A DNA stretch of 64,000 nucleotides from CAZQIC01 sp964593555 (GCA_964593555.1 CAZQIC010000004.1:29708-93707); one strand, 5' to 3'. Counted from the stretch's first letter, positions 24,808-35,095 are shown. Numbers and translations are program-made. Notes: generated by a model not told the origin, from the sequence alone.

Positions 24808-27114
24808 TTACTCAATTATTTTAAGTTCTACCCTGCGATTGAGCTGCATGCCTTCCAGATTTGGTTTTCCGTCGGCTGTAGAATTTGGAGCCATTGGAAC
24901 TGTTTCTCCGTATCCTTTGGCGATGATCCGATTTTTATCTATACCTCTTTTTATTAAATAATTCACGACCGACTGAGCTCTGTCTTTTGAAAGTTTAAGG
25001 TTGGTTTCGTCTTTACCTTTGCTGTCTGTGTGACCGGATACTTCAACTTTAATTCTTCCGTTTTCTTTCAAAAAGGTATAAAGTTTTTCTAATTCTATAT
25101 CTGATTCTTTTCTTAGTAATGATTTATTTGAATCAAAGAAAACATTGTTAAGTACAATCGTTGCTCCCTTAACAATTGGATCTAGTGTAACATCTTTAAC
25201 TATTTCCTTAAACTCGGGTTGTTTTGGAACATTTATGTTCTCTGAATGGAACAGGTATCCTGTTGCATCGTACGCTATGTTGTAGTTTTTGCCTGTTTGC
25301 AATACAAAATAATATTTTCCGGAATTCTTATCTGTAAAAAACGCTCCGACAGATTCTCCTGTTTGATTATTCTTTACAGTCACATTAACATTAGGAATTG
25401 TTTCTTTCTTTGTGTTTTTTACTACTCCTGAAATTGACAAAGTACCCGGTGTTTTGCTTTCGAAATTAATGGTGGTTAAATCAACTTCTTTTAAAATTTC
25501 CTGATAAGGTCCCCCGGCCTGAATCGTAATTTTATCTGTAATGGGTTTGTAATCGGTTGATTCATACCTAACGGTATATGCTCTTCCTGTTGGCCCTCCA
25601 TTAAGTGCTATTATATATTTACCGGTTTTTGAGTTTGGTCTTATTTCCTGAACAATTTTTCCGCTCTCGTCATCAATAACACTTATTTGAACATTTTTAG
25701 CTTCCTTCAAATCTCCATCGAATGTAACTATACCTTTTAAAAGTGTGATAGGATCAACAATGCTGTTGGAAAGGGTTATGAGGTAAATGTCTTTATCACC
25801 CACGCCCGCTGTTTTGGCGGATGAATAGTAGGCTCTTTTTCCATCAGCTGATAATACATAGAATATATCGTCGTCGGGCGTATTAATTGGTGCCCCCATA
25901 TTTTTTATTTCTGACCAGGTCCCGTTTTCTTCTTTTGTGGTGTAAAAAACATCAAACCCCCCAGACGTTTTATGGCCATTGGAACTAAAAATTAAAGTAA
26001 CACCATCAGGATGCATGAAAGGAGCATCTTCATCATACTCTGTATTAATTGCAGGACCCAGATTGGACGCTAAACTCCACTCTCCATTAGGAAGTTTTAC
26101 GCAGCGGTAAATATCCCGGCCTCCTGATCCTCCTAGTCTGTCACTTACAAAGTAAAGTATATTTCCATCGGGTGAAAAGCATGCGCTTGGTTCCCAAAAA
26201 GTGGAGTTAATATCTGAGCCCATCTTTTCTGGAACAGACCATGTTTCGCCCGTTAATTTACTCAGGTAAATGTTGCCATCTCCGTTATCATCTTTATAAA
26301 TAAGCAGCTGTTCTCCATTTGCAGAAAGAGCAATAGCTGCCTCGTGTCCCGGCGTATTAATGTTGGGGCCAATAGATTCGGGGGTTGTCCATTCTCCCTT
26401 ATTATCTTTGTGGCATATATAAATATCTTCATAGAAATCGCCTGTAGGGGTAAGTTCGTAGCCTATGCCGCCAGCTCTTCTTGAAGTAAAAATTAATGTT
26501 GATTCGTCGGCTGATATAACGGGGCTATAATCGGGATATGGGCCGTTAACAGTATCACTTAGTATATTAATTTTTGCTTCGGTGGGTTTTGAATAAATAT
26601 CTTTTGCATTCACACACATTGCCAATTGGCGGTCAACCTCTTTCATTAGTTCGGTTTCGCGAGGTTTTATGTACGTTTTAAAACGCTCAAAACACCTAAT
26701 CGCATCATCGAATTGATAATTGTACCTAAAGGCCAGGCCAAGGTAGTAATATGCGTTTGTCGGAGCGCTTTTCTCTTTTGGATCAAACGGAATATAGTTT
26801 TCTGAAATGTCTAAAATGGATTTCTTTAAATAATAAGCTGCTCTAGATTTTTCACCCTGAGTATTGATAATACTAAAACCTATATTGAAATTTATGTTGG
26901 CGTTTATTGAATCTATTTTATATGCGTCTTTAAAACTACTGAGAGCTTTTGTATAATTTTCGTCAAGCAGATTATATGCTCCATCAAGGAAATATTCTTT
27001 GTATTCTTTTCTCTCTTGTCCATAAATTAACCCCGTGGTACATAGTGCTAAAAAAAGAACAACTAGTGCATTGTAATCTTTACGTAAAAACTTTAATTTC
27101 TTTGAAGTGGGCAT
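24808..27114 (-). CDS. PorE-like protein 3: TPR, PD40, two CRDs, OmpA
   Basis: A 768-residue exported protein; the TTG at 27144 lies in the promoter -7 element, so the ATG at 27114 is chosen. TPRs about 45-190, six PD40 blades about 190-450 (LYFVSDRLGGSGGRDIY, LIFSSNGHKTSGGFDVFYTT), two carboxypeptidase-like domains about 455-640, and an intact OmpA domain at the end with GHTDSKGKDETNLKLSKDRA and QLNRRVELK, that is with both peptidoglycan-binding Asp and Arg. This is the full architecture described for PorE of Porphyromonas gingivalis, except for one extra CRD. Its own promoter and terminator make it a single-gene unit. Confidence 0.88.
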   Translation of the reverse strand: MPTSKKLKFLRKDYNALVVLFLALCTTGLIYGQERKEYKEYFLDGAYNLLDENYTKALSSFKDAYKIDSINANINFNIGFSIINTQGEKSRAAYYLKKSILDISENYIPFDPKEKSAPTNAYYYLGLAFRYNYQFDDAIRCFERFKTYIKPRETELMKEVDRQLAMCVNAKDIYSKPTEAKINILSDTVNGPYPDYSPVISADESTLIFTSRRAGGIGYELTPTGDFYEDIYICHKDNKGEWTTPESIGPNINTPGHEAAIALSANGEQLLIYKDDNGDGNIYLSKLTGETWSVPEKMGSDINSTFWEPSACFSPDGNILYFVSDRLGGSGGRDIYRCVKLPNGEWSLASNLGPAINTEYDEDAPFMHPDGVTLIFSSNGHKTSGGFDVFYTTKEENGTWSEIKNMGAPINTPDDDIFYVLSADGKRAYYSSAKTAGVGDKDIYLITLSNSIVDPITLLKGIVTFDGDLKEAKNVQISVIDDESGKIVQEIRPNSKTGKYIIALNGGPTGRAYTVRYESTDYKPITDKITIQAGGPYQEILKEVDLTTINFESKTPGTLSISGVVKNTKKETIPNVNVTVKNNQTGESVGAFFTDKNSGKYYFVLQTGKNYNIAYDATGYLFHSENINVPKQPEFKEIVKDVTLDPIVKGATIVLNNVFFDSNKSLLRKESDIELEKLYTFLKENGRIKVEVSGHTDSKGKDETNLKLSKDRAQSVVNYLIKRGIDKNRIIAKGYGETVPMAPNSTADGKPNLEGMQLNRRVELKIIE

Positions 27115-27141
27115 GACAAATTGGGGACTTTTTGTGTGTAA

Positions 27142-27170
27142 CAAATATAAGATTTAAAAGCGCCTTCCAA
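27142..27170 (-). promoter_or_regulatory. Bacteroidetes-type promoter before PorE-like gene 3
   Basis: Minus strand: TTG (27170-27168), 18-nt spacer, TATATTTG (27149-27142), about 28 bp before the ATG at 27114. Confidence 0.65.
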
Positions 27171-27211
27171 AATAAATTAGAGGGGAACAGAATTAAAAGC
27201 TGATGAAAAGT

Positions 27212-29569
27212 TTACTTGGTTATGGAAGTTACTTTGAACTCCACTCTACGGTTTTGCTGCATCCCATTAGGATCTGGTTTTCCATCAGCAAGTTTTTCAC
27301 TGGCAACAGGAACGGTTGAACCATAACCCTTAGCAATGAGCCGGTTTTTCTTAATTCCCTTATAGAAATATGGGGCTATCTTATAAACTTTTCTTTGGGT
27401 ACTTGTTAAGTAATCCACAACCGCTTGCGCCCTAAGCTGAGAAAGTTTTTGGTTTAAATCAGGTTTTCCCTGACCATCAGTGTGTCCTAAGATTTCGACA
27501 TTCATATCTGGATTGTCAGCCAATAGTTTGTAAAGTTTTTCCAATTCAGGAATAGATTCTTTTTTAATTTTTGATTTGTTAGAGTCAAAGAAAATATTTT
27601 TTAACACCACTTTTTCCCCGGTTTCCATTTTGGAAAGTGTAACATCAAATATCATTTCGGAGTGCTCATTATCTTTTGGTATATCAATATTTTCTGAATG
27701 ATAGAGATAACCGCCTTCAGCATCAAACGAAACGTTATAGTTTTCACCTTTTTGCAGAGACATATAATATGCACCGGTTGTTGGGTTGCTGTAATATGTA
27801 TCAACTATCTCCTCTGTTTTATTATTCTTAACAACAATTTTTGCTCCCGGGATAACATTTCCATTCTTATCCTTAAGTACTCCTGTTACAGAAACGGTTC
27901 CTTTGGTTTTACTCTTTAAGTTTACAGACCTCATGTCGAGTGTACGCTCAATGACCTGATAGGCACTTCCCGGCTCAATTTTTATGGTTTCCGAATAAGG
28001 TTGAAAATTATCGGCCTCATAGCTTATTGCATAGGTTCTTCCATCTTTGCCCGGGTTAAGGATCATCAAATATTTTCCGGTTTTTGAATTTGGTCTTATC
28101 TCGCTTACAGCTTGTCCTGTTTCAATATCTGAAACAATAATTTTTACGTTACCTGTAGTTGTTTCTTTTCCATCATAAGTAAGGAAACCTTTTAATAAAA
28201 CTGTAGGTTCAACAATAACATCTCCCACATCAATTTGATAAAGATCTTTTTCGCCAACTCCCCCAACTTTTGCGGAAGAGTAATAGGCCCTTTTACCATC
28301 TGTAGATAATACATAAAAAATATCATCATCAGGTGTATTGATAGGGCTTCCAATATTTACCGGCAAATTCCATTTCCATTGTGTACTCTTATCCCTGTCT
28401 TCCTTTTCTTTTCTTATAACGTAAAAAATATCGAAACCGCCCATTCCTCTTTGGCCATTGGAACTGAAGAAAAGTGTAACGCCATCAGGGTGGATAAAAG
28501 GAGCATCCTCATCATATTCCGTATTAATTGTGGGGCCAAGATTAGTTGCCTTACTCCATTTGTTGTTAGGTAGTTTTATACTTCTGTAAATATCTCTCCC
28601 TCCAAAACCACCTTCTCTGTCACTTACGAAATACAGTGTATTACCATCTGCTGTAACGCAGGCGTGCGTTTCCCATGCAGGAGTATTAATGTCATTAATG
28701 TCCGTCTCGTCAACTTTTAATGGCTTCGGTTCGTCCCAACTATCTCCCGATAAATCGCTCACATAAATGTCGCCGCCGTTTATGCTTTTGTAAACAAAAA
28801 GCTGGTTACCGTTTGCGGAAATACTAATTGCGGCATCGTTGTCATTTGTATTAATATTAATTGCTTTTGGATCGGCCCATTCGCTTCCGTTTTTTGTACA
28901 CATGTAAATGTCTTCATTGTATTTACCGTCCGGGCCAATTTCATTTCCAGTACTTCCTTCACGGCGCGAAGTAAAAAGCAGAACAGATTCATCCGCATTT
29001 ATTATCGGACAATATTCAGCTTGTGCAGTATTTATTCTTTCGCCAATATTTTTAATGGTAACCTTACTCGGTTTTGAAGTTAATTCTTTTCCTACAACAC
29101 AATTTTCTATAAATTTTCTAAGTTCTTTTTGTGCATCTTCGTTATCACCCAAAATAACTTTAAAGCGCTGAAAATTACTATTGGCTGCTGCAAAATCAAA
29201 ATTTAATAATTGAACTTGTCCTAAATAATACATCACATTGTCTGGGGCTTTCGTTTCGTTAGGATCAAATGGGTCATAATTTCTTGCGGTATTCTTGCTT
29301 GCTTTTTCAAAGTAGGGTACAGCTTTTAGTTTATCATTTACAGAGTTGAGGTAACACATGCCTATCTTGTAATTCACGTTGGCGTTGTTGCTATCAATTG
29401 CATACGCTTCCAAATATGTTTCGAGTGCTTTAGGGTAGTTTTTTTCAAGGAATAAATAGTTTCCTTCTTCGATTTTTTTTCGGCAGGTAGCTTTGTCTGA
29501 TCCTGAAAAAGAACTGTTCCAGGCCATGACAAGAAAAACAACAATAAAAAATCTAAAAATTTTATTCAT
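27212..29569 (-). CDS. PorE-like protein 4: TPR, PD40, two CRDs, OmpA
   Basis: A 785-residue exported protein with the same domain order as PorE-like 3 and high similarity along its length (LYFVSDREGGFGGRDIY, LFFSSNGQRGMGGFDIFY). The OmpA domain keeps the Asp (GHTDGQGKPDLNQKLS) and Arg (LRAQAV) but has a 14-residue insertion (STQRKVYKIAPYFYKG) between the RA helix and the next strand. It begins 14 bp after the stop of PorE-like 5, so the two are co-transcribed. Anchors to peptidoglycan from the periplasmic face; the propeller may bind a partner protein. Confidence 0.87.
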   Translation of the reverse strand: MNKIFRFFIVVFLVMAWNSSFSGSDKATCRKKIEEGNYLFLEKNYPKALETYLEAYAIDSNNANVNYKIGMCYLNSVNDKLKAVPYFEKASKNTARNYDPFDPNETKAPDNVMYYLGQVQLLNFDFAAANSNFQRFKVILGDNEDAQKELRKFIENCVVGKELTSKPSKVTIKNIGERINTAQAEYCPIINADESVLLFTSRREGSTGNEIGPDGKYNEDIYMCTKNGSEWADPKAININTNDNDAAISISANGNQLFVYKSINGGDIYVSDLSGDSWDEPKPLKVDETDINDINTPAWETHACVTADGNTLYFVSDREGGFGGRDIYRSIKLPNNKWSKATNLGPTINTEYDEDAPFIHPDGVTLFFSSNGQRGMGGFDIFYVIRKEKEDRDKSTQWKWNLPVNIGSPINTPDDDIFYVLSTDGKRAYYSSAKVGGVGEKDLYQIDVGDVIVEPTVLLKGFLTYDGKETTTGNVKIIVSDIETGQAVSEIRPNSKTGKYLMILNPGKDGRTYAISYEADNFQPYSETIKIEPGSAYQVIERTLDMRSVNLKSKTKGTVSVTGVLKDKNGNVIPGAKIVVKNNKTEEIVDTYYSNPTTGAYYMSLQKGENYNVSFDAEGGYLYHSENIDIPKDNEHSEMIFDVTLSKMETGEKVVLKNIFFDSNKSKIKKESIPELEKLYKLLADNPDMNVEILGHTDGQGKPDLNQKLSQLRAQAVVDYLTSTQRKVYKIAPYFYKGIKKNRLIAKGYGSTVPVASEKLADGKPDPNGMQQNRRVEFKVTSITK

Positions 29570-29583
29570 TCAAAACTCGTTAC

Positions 29584-31929
29584 TTATTTTTTAATCGGTA
29601 CAATTTTAAACTCAACCCTTCTGTTTAATTGTCTTCCTTCAGGATTATCAGTTTTGTCGGGATTTTCATTCGGGGCAATAGGCTGCGATTCTCCTCTGCC
29701 AATTGTTTTGATCCGTGTTGCAAGAATTCCCTTGTCCGTAAAATGTTTTTTAGTCGCAGAGGCACGCTTCTGAGATAGGTTTACGTTAAATTGTTCGGAG
29801 CCTTTTGAATCCGTATGGCCGTAAATTTCCAGCCTGACATCCTTGTTTTCAGAAACGAATTTGTAGATACTGTCCAACTCTCTAACGGCGTCTTCTCTAA
29901 CAAGGCTCTTTGCAAAATCAAAAAGTATTGGTTTGAATTGTACTGTTTTTGTTGGTTCATTATTATCATTTGATGCAATAGGTTGTTGTGAAATGTAGTC
30001 AGTGAACGATGTAACTTTGAATAAAGGAGATAAGCTGGTGTAATTTTTTGATTTCATCTTTAACCATTCCGAATAAGCTTGTTCCTTTGACTTTCCTGCC
30101 AAAGAAGGCTCCAATGCAACAAGGCTGTCCATATCAGCTAACACTGTATATATTTTTGCCTTGCGACCAACAACAACACCTTTTTCCTTGATGTCCTCAA
30201 ATTGAATCTCCTGATAATAGTTTACTTCTTTTGCAGATTTAGGAATAAATATATCTAACGTATGATCCGGATATCCTTGCGACTCAATTGATAAAGCATA
30301 TTGGTTACCTGAAGGCAATGTATATAGTTTTTGTCCTAAAGAAGAAGAGGTTACATAATTTGTCGGGTCTTCATTATCACCACGCTCTGTTATTTTTAAC
30401 CTAGCAACTTCAGCAACAGAGCCATTGTTTTTTATAACTGCAAAAACTTTCCCATTGGTGGAAACTTTTGAAAGGCTGTCAATTTTGTTTATGAGTTGAG
30501 TTGTTGCAAGAATTTTAGCTTCTGCGGAATCAACACCTAGATATGTTTGAAGATTTTGTGATGCATTGGGAACGTCAGGTGGAGACACGAGATATATGTC
30601 GAGATCTCCAAAGTTTTCTCCTTGAATAGAAGAGAAGTAGGCATGATCTCCTTTCGCGTTTAAAACAAAAAAGATATCGTCGGCTGCAGTATTAATTGGG
30701 TAGCCAATGTTTATAGGGCTAGACCAGCTGCCATCATCCTGAAGTTTTGTTTGAAATATATCAAAGCCGCCCATGCTTTTGTGTCCTTCAGAAGAAAAAT
30801 ACAAAGTTTTTCCATCAGGATGAATGAAGGGGCTGTCATCATCAAAACGGGTATTTATTGTTGATCCAAGATTCTCAAGGCTACTCCAAGAACCATCAGC
30901 TTGTTTTTTAGATTTATAAATATCTTTTCCGCCAAATCCTCCGGGTCTTTCACTAACTATATACAGCGTGGTTCCATCTGAAGATTGGCTCACACTTGGT
31001 TCATGATATTTCTTTGAGTTTACAACCTCGGGTAATCTTGCGGGACGCGACCATTTTCCGTCCGTTGTTGCTTCAGATTTCCAAATATCACTTTTTCTAT
31101 ATAGGTAAAGTGCTTTTCCATCTGTCGTAAGAGAGATCGAAGCATCATGATCACGCGTGTTTATTGAAGTGCTAATTTTTTCAGCATCAGAAAAAAGTGA
31201 CTTAAAAAGATGAATTCTTGTATCCCCTGAATCAATCTTTGAAGAGGTTTTCCATTCGGAATTTCCTGCGACTCTTTTGGAGATGTAAACATCTTCATAG
31301 TATTTTCCATCATCATCTATTTTCCCTCCTGTTGTACCTTTTCTTTTTGATGTAAAAACTAAAATTGATTCATCGCCTGAAATTGCAGGAGCATAATCCG
31401 CACTTTCGGAATTAACATTTTTGCCAAGATTGTTGATCTTGATTTGTAATGGTGTTTTTATATATATAGCAGCTGTGTTACATTGAGAAATATAATTATC
31501 AATTTCTTCAATGTCTTTAATAGCACTTTGGCTTTGTCCAACATATTCCTTTAAAATATTCAGCATCTCTATCGCATCCTGAAATTTATGAGCGATCTGA
31601 TAAGTTCTGCCCAGATAATAATAGATCTCCGGTAAAGTGTCCTTCATGTTTTTTAAAGCGGCTTCAAAAAAAGGAAGTGCGTTGAGTTTATCTGATGCAT
31701 TAGAGGAATAAAAATAACTTACACCAAGTTTGTAGTTGTAGGCAAAATTGTTGGGGCTTAGTAAAACAAGGTCTTTGAAAAGTGGGATTGATCGGCCATA
31801 ATCACCTACCATGTAGGAGCGGTTAGCTTTTTTATAAAGTCTTTTTTCCTTACCACTTTCAGCTCTTAAGCCATTGAAGCTTGATAGAGCAATTGTAATA
31901 CAACACAGAAAAGTAAAAATCCTCTTCAT
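29584..31929 (-). CDS. PorE-like protein 5: TPR, PD40, CRD, OmpA
   Basis: A 781-residue exported protein; ATG at 31929 (MKRIFTFLCC) is preferred to a TTG at 31944. TPRs about 30-160, PD40 blades about 170-455 with an inserted segment in the second blade (SSKIDSGDTRIHLFKS), a long divergent linker with one carboxypeptidase-like domain (about 490-600), then an intact OmpA domain (YGHTDSKGSEQFNVNLSQKRA, QLNRRVEFK). It is the most divergent of the OmpA-bearing members. It starts a two-gene transcript with PorE-like 4. Confidence 0.87.
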   Translation of the reverse strand: MKRIFTFLCCITIALSSFNGLRAESGKEKRLYKKANRSYMVGDYGRSIPLFKDLVLLSPNNFAYNYKLGVSYFYSSNASDKLNALPFFEAALKNMKDTLPEIYYYLGRTYQIAHKFQDAIEMLNILKEYVGQSQSAIKDIEEIDNYISQCNTAAIYIKTPLQIKINNLGKNVNSESADYAPAISGDESILVFTSKRKGTTGGKIDDDGKYYEDVYISKRVAGNSEWKTSSKIDSGDTRIHLFKSLFSDAEKISTSINTRDHDASISLTTDGKALYLYRKSDIWKSEATTDGKWSRPARLPEVVNSKKYHEPSVSQSSDGTTLYIVSERPGGFGGKDIYKSKKQADGSWSSLENLGSTINTRFDDDSPFIHPDGKTLYFSSEGHKSMGGFDIFQTKLQDDGSWSSPINIGYPINTAADDIFFVLNAKGDHAYFSSIQGENFGDLDIYLVSPPDVPNASQNLQTYLGVDSAEAKILATTQLINKIDSLSKVSTNGKVFAVIKNNGSVAEVARLKITERGDNEDPTNYVTSSSLGQKLYTLPSGNQYALSIESQGYPDHTLDIFIPKSAKEVNYYQEIQFEDIKEKGVVVGRKAKIYTVLADMDSLVALEPSLAGKSKEQAYSEWLKMKSKNYTSLSPLFKVTSFTDYISQQPIASNDNNEPTKTVQFKPILFDFAKSLVREDAVRELDSIYKFVSENKDVRLEIYGHTDSKGSEQFNVNLSQKRASATKKHFTDKGILATRIKTIGRGESQPIAPNENPDKTDNPEGRQLNRRVEFKIVPIKK

Positions 31930-31981
31930 TAACGGTAGACGCAATTAACTATGAAAACTATTTATTTTCAAAAATTACCTG

Positions 31982-32013
31982 CAAATGTAAGGTTTTTTAC
32001 TTCCAATACCCAA
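31982..32013 (-). promoter_or_regulatory. Bacteroidetes-type promoter before PorE-like gene 5
   Basis: Minus strand: TTG (32013-32011), 21-nt spacer, TACATTTG (31989-31982), about 53 bp before the ATG at 31929. Confidence 0.6.
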
Positions 32014-32038
32014 AATTAAGAGGTTGGAAATGAGGGAA

Positions 32039-33661
32039 TTATTTTGAAGTGGGGATAACAATAGGCTCCAAATCAATGGCTTTGTTGGTTATTCCATAGC
32101 TGGAATCATCGGGAACCTTAATTTTTTTGGAAAGCATCTCCTCGCCATCAATCGTGTAAGAAATTTGGTAATTCTTTCCCGGAGTAAGGATGTATAAGTA
32201 TTTCCCGGTACTGGAGTTGGGTGAATAGTCTCCAATTATATCGTTCGACTCCAGATCGGTTATAGTAATCATGGCAAAGTTTGGGACATTTCCATCTTTG
32301 TCTAATAACGTACCCTTATATACGGTAAGCGGAGTTTCCCTTTGATCAGAAAAGGTGATCATATAAATATCCTCATCTCCATAACCACCCTTTTTAAAAG
32401 AAGAATAATATGCTCTTTTGCTTCCAACGGTGGGCACAAAAAATATGTCATCGTCAGTTGAGTTTACCGGATACCCCATATTCATTGACTCGGACCATTT
32501 ACCTGTATCGGATAGCATAGAACTAAAAAATATATCATATCCTCCCATTCCTTTGTGACCTTTGGAGCTGAAAAAAAGCGTAAACCCGTCCGGGTGAATG
32601 TATGGAGCTTCTTCATCGAAAGGGGTATTCACCTGAGTTCCCAAATTTGTAGGGCGGCCCCATTCACCATTCGGAAGTTTTTTTGAACGGTAAATGTCTT
32701 TTCCTCCCATTCCTCCTGGCATATTACTTGTAAAATAAAGTAGAGTTCCATCTGCAGAAATACTTGCGGCCGATTCGTTAGATGTGGAGTTAATATAATC
32801 GTTCATTTTTTTTGGGGCAGACCACGTGCTTCCCTCGAGTGTGCTGGTGTATAGATTAGCATCACCACTATCATCTCTTTTAACCAATAATTTTTGACCA
32901 TCTATTGATAAGGCTACTGTTGCTTCATTGCCTTCTGTATTTATTGTAGGTCCAATACCAAGAGGTGTGGTCCATCCTTCATTCGCCTTATAAGAAACAT
33001 AAATATCTTCATAAAAGTTTCCATCCTTATCCTGTTTGTTACCGGTTGATCCTTTTCTTTTTGAAGTGTAGATCAAAGTCGATTCATCAGCATTAAAAAC
33101 CGGTGAGTAATCAGGATACTTAGTGTTTATAGATGGGCCAAGATTATCAATTTTTATTTGGATAGGAACAGAAGAAAGTTCTTTGCCATTTTTACAAATA
33201 TCAATTTGTCTTTTTACTTCAGTTATTTTACTGGCGTCTATTGCAGAAGCGGTGATCAATAATTTCTGGTATGTTGATATGGCTTCATCAAATTGGTAGT
33301 TGAGGTGATATGCCTTTGCTAAATATTCATATACATTCATTGGCGCATATTTATCCTTCATGGCACCGGTGTATTTTGTTGAAGCTTTTGCAGCAGCGAG
33401 TTCAAGGTATTTGATCGATTTTTCTTTTGCAATTGGTGAGTTAAGGTAACAGATCCCGATTTTGTATTTTATGGCGATCGACTCCTTTAAAACGGAATCA
33501 ATTGAAAGGTATAAAGGCAGCGCTTGTTCGAAATTTTCAGCAACATAAAAAGCTTCTGCAACAGTATATTTTTTTTCCAAGTTTGCACCGCCGGCAATTT
33601 TTGAGCCGGGCGCACAAAAAGAAAGTAAAAAAGCAAATGAAAATAAAAGAAGCGACTTCAT
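32039..33661 (-). CDS. PorE-like protein 6: lipoprotein with TPR, PD40, CRD (no OmpA domain)
   Basis: A 540-residue protein with a leader ending in a lipobox (LLSFC), so probably a lipoprotein, as reported for PorE itself. TPRs about 30-165, PD40 blades about 170-440 (IYTSKRKGSTGNKQD, LYFTSNMPGGMGGKDIY, LFFSSKGHKGMGGYDIFFSS), and a C-terminal carboxypeptidase-like domain about 445-530. The protein stops where the others have the second CRD and OmpA domain. It starts 6 bp after the E2 acyltransferase gene, an unexpected partner. Confidence 0.86.
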   Translation of the reverse strand: MKSLLLFSFAFLLSFCAPGSKIAGGANLEKKYTVAEAFYVAENFEQALPLYLSIDSVLKESIAIKYKIGICYLNSPIAKEKSIKYLELAAAKASTKYTGAMKDKYAPMNVYEYLAKAYHLNYQFDEAISTYQKLLITASAIDASKITEVKRQIDICKNGKELSSVPIQIKIDNLGPSINTKYPDYSPVFNADESTLIYTSKRKGSTGNKQDKDGNFYEDIYVSYKANEGWTTPLGIGPTINTEGNEATVALSIDGQKLLVKRDDSGDANLYTSTLEGSTWSAPKKMNDYINSTSNESAASISADGTLLYFTSNMPGGMGGKDIYRSKKLPNGEWGRPTNLGTQVNTPFDEEAPYIHPDGFTLFFSSKGHKGMGGYDIFFSSMLSDTGKWSESMNMGYPVNSTDDDIFFVPTVGSKRAYYSSFKKGGYGDEDIYMITFSDQRETPLTVYKGTLLDKDGNVPNFAMITITDLESNDIIGDYSPNSSTGKYLYILTPGKNYQISYTIDGEEMLSKKIKVPDDSSYGITNKAIDLEPIVIPTSK

Positions 33662-33667
33662 GCTGAT

Positions 33668-34993
33668 TTAAATAGTTCTATTAGTGTCAAATTGTTCGAG
33701 ATAATCTCCTACACGTCTTAAAAAGCTTCCTCCAAGAGCTCCATCTACAACTCTGTGGTCATAAGATAGAGACAAATACATCATGTGTCTTATGCCAATT
33801 GTATCACCCTGTGGTGTTTCAATTACTGCAGGCTTTTTACGAATTGCACCAACAGCCATAATCGCCACCTGGGGTTGATTAATAATCGGAGTTCCCATTA
33901 CATTCCCGAATGTACCGACATTCGTAATTGTAAAAGTTCCTCCCTGAATTTCATCGGGAACCAGTTTATTGTTGCGCGCCCTTGAAGCCAAATCGTTAAC
34001 AGCTTTTGTAAGTCCCAATAAATTTTTGTGGTCTGCATCTTTAATTACCGGCACAATAAGATTGCCACTTGGTAATGCGGTTGCCATTCCAATATTTATA
34101 TGTCTGCGTTTAATGATCTTTGTTCCATCAACGGAAACATTTACCATTGGGAAATCTTTCAATGCTCTTACAATTGCTTCAATGAATATTGGGGTAAAAG
34201 TGATTTTCTCTTTTTCGTTTTTTTCAAAGTGACTCTTTACTTTGTTTCTCCACTCAACAATACTTGTTACATCAGCCTCAACATATGAAGTAACATGTGG
34301 TGATACGTGCTTCGACATTACCATGTGATCGGCAATGAGTTTACGCATACGATCCATTTCAATTATTTCATCATCACCACCAACGGAGATTGAAGGTTTG
34401 GCAATTGATGTTCCATTGCTGGTTGCAGTAGCTGTGTTATGATGAACAACCTGCTCTGTAACAGGAGCGCTTACTTGTTTTCCGCGATTTGGAACATAGG
34501 CAAGAATATCATTTTTAGTAACTCGTCCGTCTTTACCAGTACCTGTTATTGTATCTAATTCGTTTAAAAGAATTCCCTCCTGCTTTGCTATGTTCTTTAC
34601 AAGAGGAGAATAAAACTTATTCGATGATGAATAGTTTTCTGCTTTTGCAACCGGTGGAGCAACTGCTGTTTGGGTTTTAATAGCCGAGCCTGAAGCAAGG
34701 GGTGCAGCGGTTTCTTTCACTGGTGTTTTTGTAATAACAGAAGCATCACCACCACCTGTAGAAATAATTGCGATTGGAGATCCTACTTTTATTACATCGC
34801 CTTCTTTGAATAATTGTTTAACAAGCACACCTTCGCTGGGAGACGGCACTTCAGAGTCAACCTTATCTGTAGCAATTTCTAACACAGCCTCATCAGCCTC
34901 GATCTTATCGCCTTCTTTTTTGAGCCATTTAATAATAGTTGCTTCGGCAACACTTTCGCCCATTTTGGGCATTATCATCTCAACTTGTGCCAT
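33668..34993 (-). CDS. 2-oxo-acid dehydrogenase E2 (dihydrolipoyl acyltransferase)
   Basis: A 441-residue E2 subunit. A single lipoyl domain carries Lys44 (ATDKVDSEVP); after an Ala/Thr/Val linker comes the E1/E3-binding domain (FYSPLVKNIAKQEGI ... GRVTKNDILAYV, about 132-170), then the acyltransferase core ending with the catalytic HRVVDG motif (His413, Asp417). One lipoyl domain and the PSPSEGVL sequence fit branched-chain or 2-oxoglutarate type E2 proteins; the E1 and E3 genes are not in the window, so the substrate is open. The ATG start is preceded by a possible TATTTTTG element. Confidence 0.92.
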   Translation of the reverse strand: MAQVEMIMPKMGESVAEATIIKWLKKEGDKIEADEAVLEIATDKVDSEVPSPSEGVLVKQLFKEGDVIKVGSPIAIISTGGGDASVITKTPVKETAAPLASGSAIKTQTAVAPPVAKAENYSSSNKFYSPLVKNIAKQEGILLNELDTITGTGKDGRVTKNDILAYVPNRGKQVSAPVTEQVVHHNTATATSNGTSIAKPSISVGGDDEIIEMDRMRKLIADHMVMSKHVSPHVTSYVEADVTSIVEWRNKVKSHFEKNEKEKITFTPIFIEAIVRALKDFPMVNVSVDGTKIIKRRHINIGMATALPSGNLIVPVIKDADHKNLLGLTKAVNDLASRARNNKLVPDEIQGGTFTITNVGTFGNVMGTPIINQPQVAIMAVGAIRKKPAVIETPQGDTIGIRHMMYLSLSYDHRVVDGALGGSFLRRVGDYLEQFDTNRTI

Positions 34994-35095
34994 ACTTTAA
35001 TCTAAATAACCGATGTTTCTCAACTCCTGCAAAAATAACTAAGTTTATGGAATTAAACCCTTTTTTGCATCCATATAAATGTAGAAATTTATTAT

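Noticed and set aside
27142..27144. TTG start for PorE-like 3
   Set aside because: Also inside a TAnnTTTG element; the ATG at 27114 is used.
20556..33661. Complete type IX secretion locus
   Set aside because: Only PorE-like architecture is present; no PorK, PorL, PorM, PorN, SprA/Sov, PorU or PorV gene is in the window.
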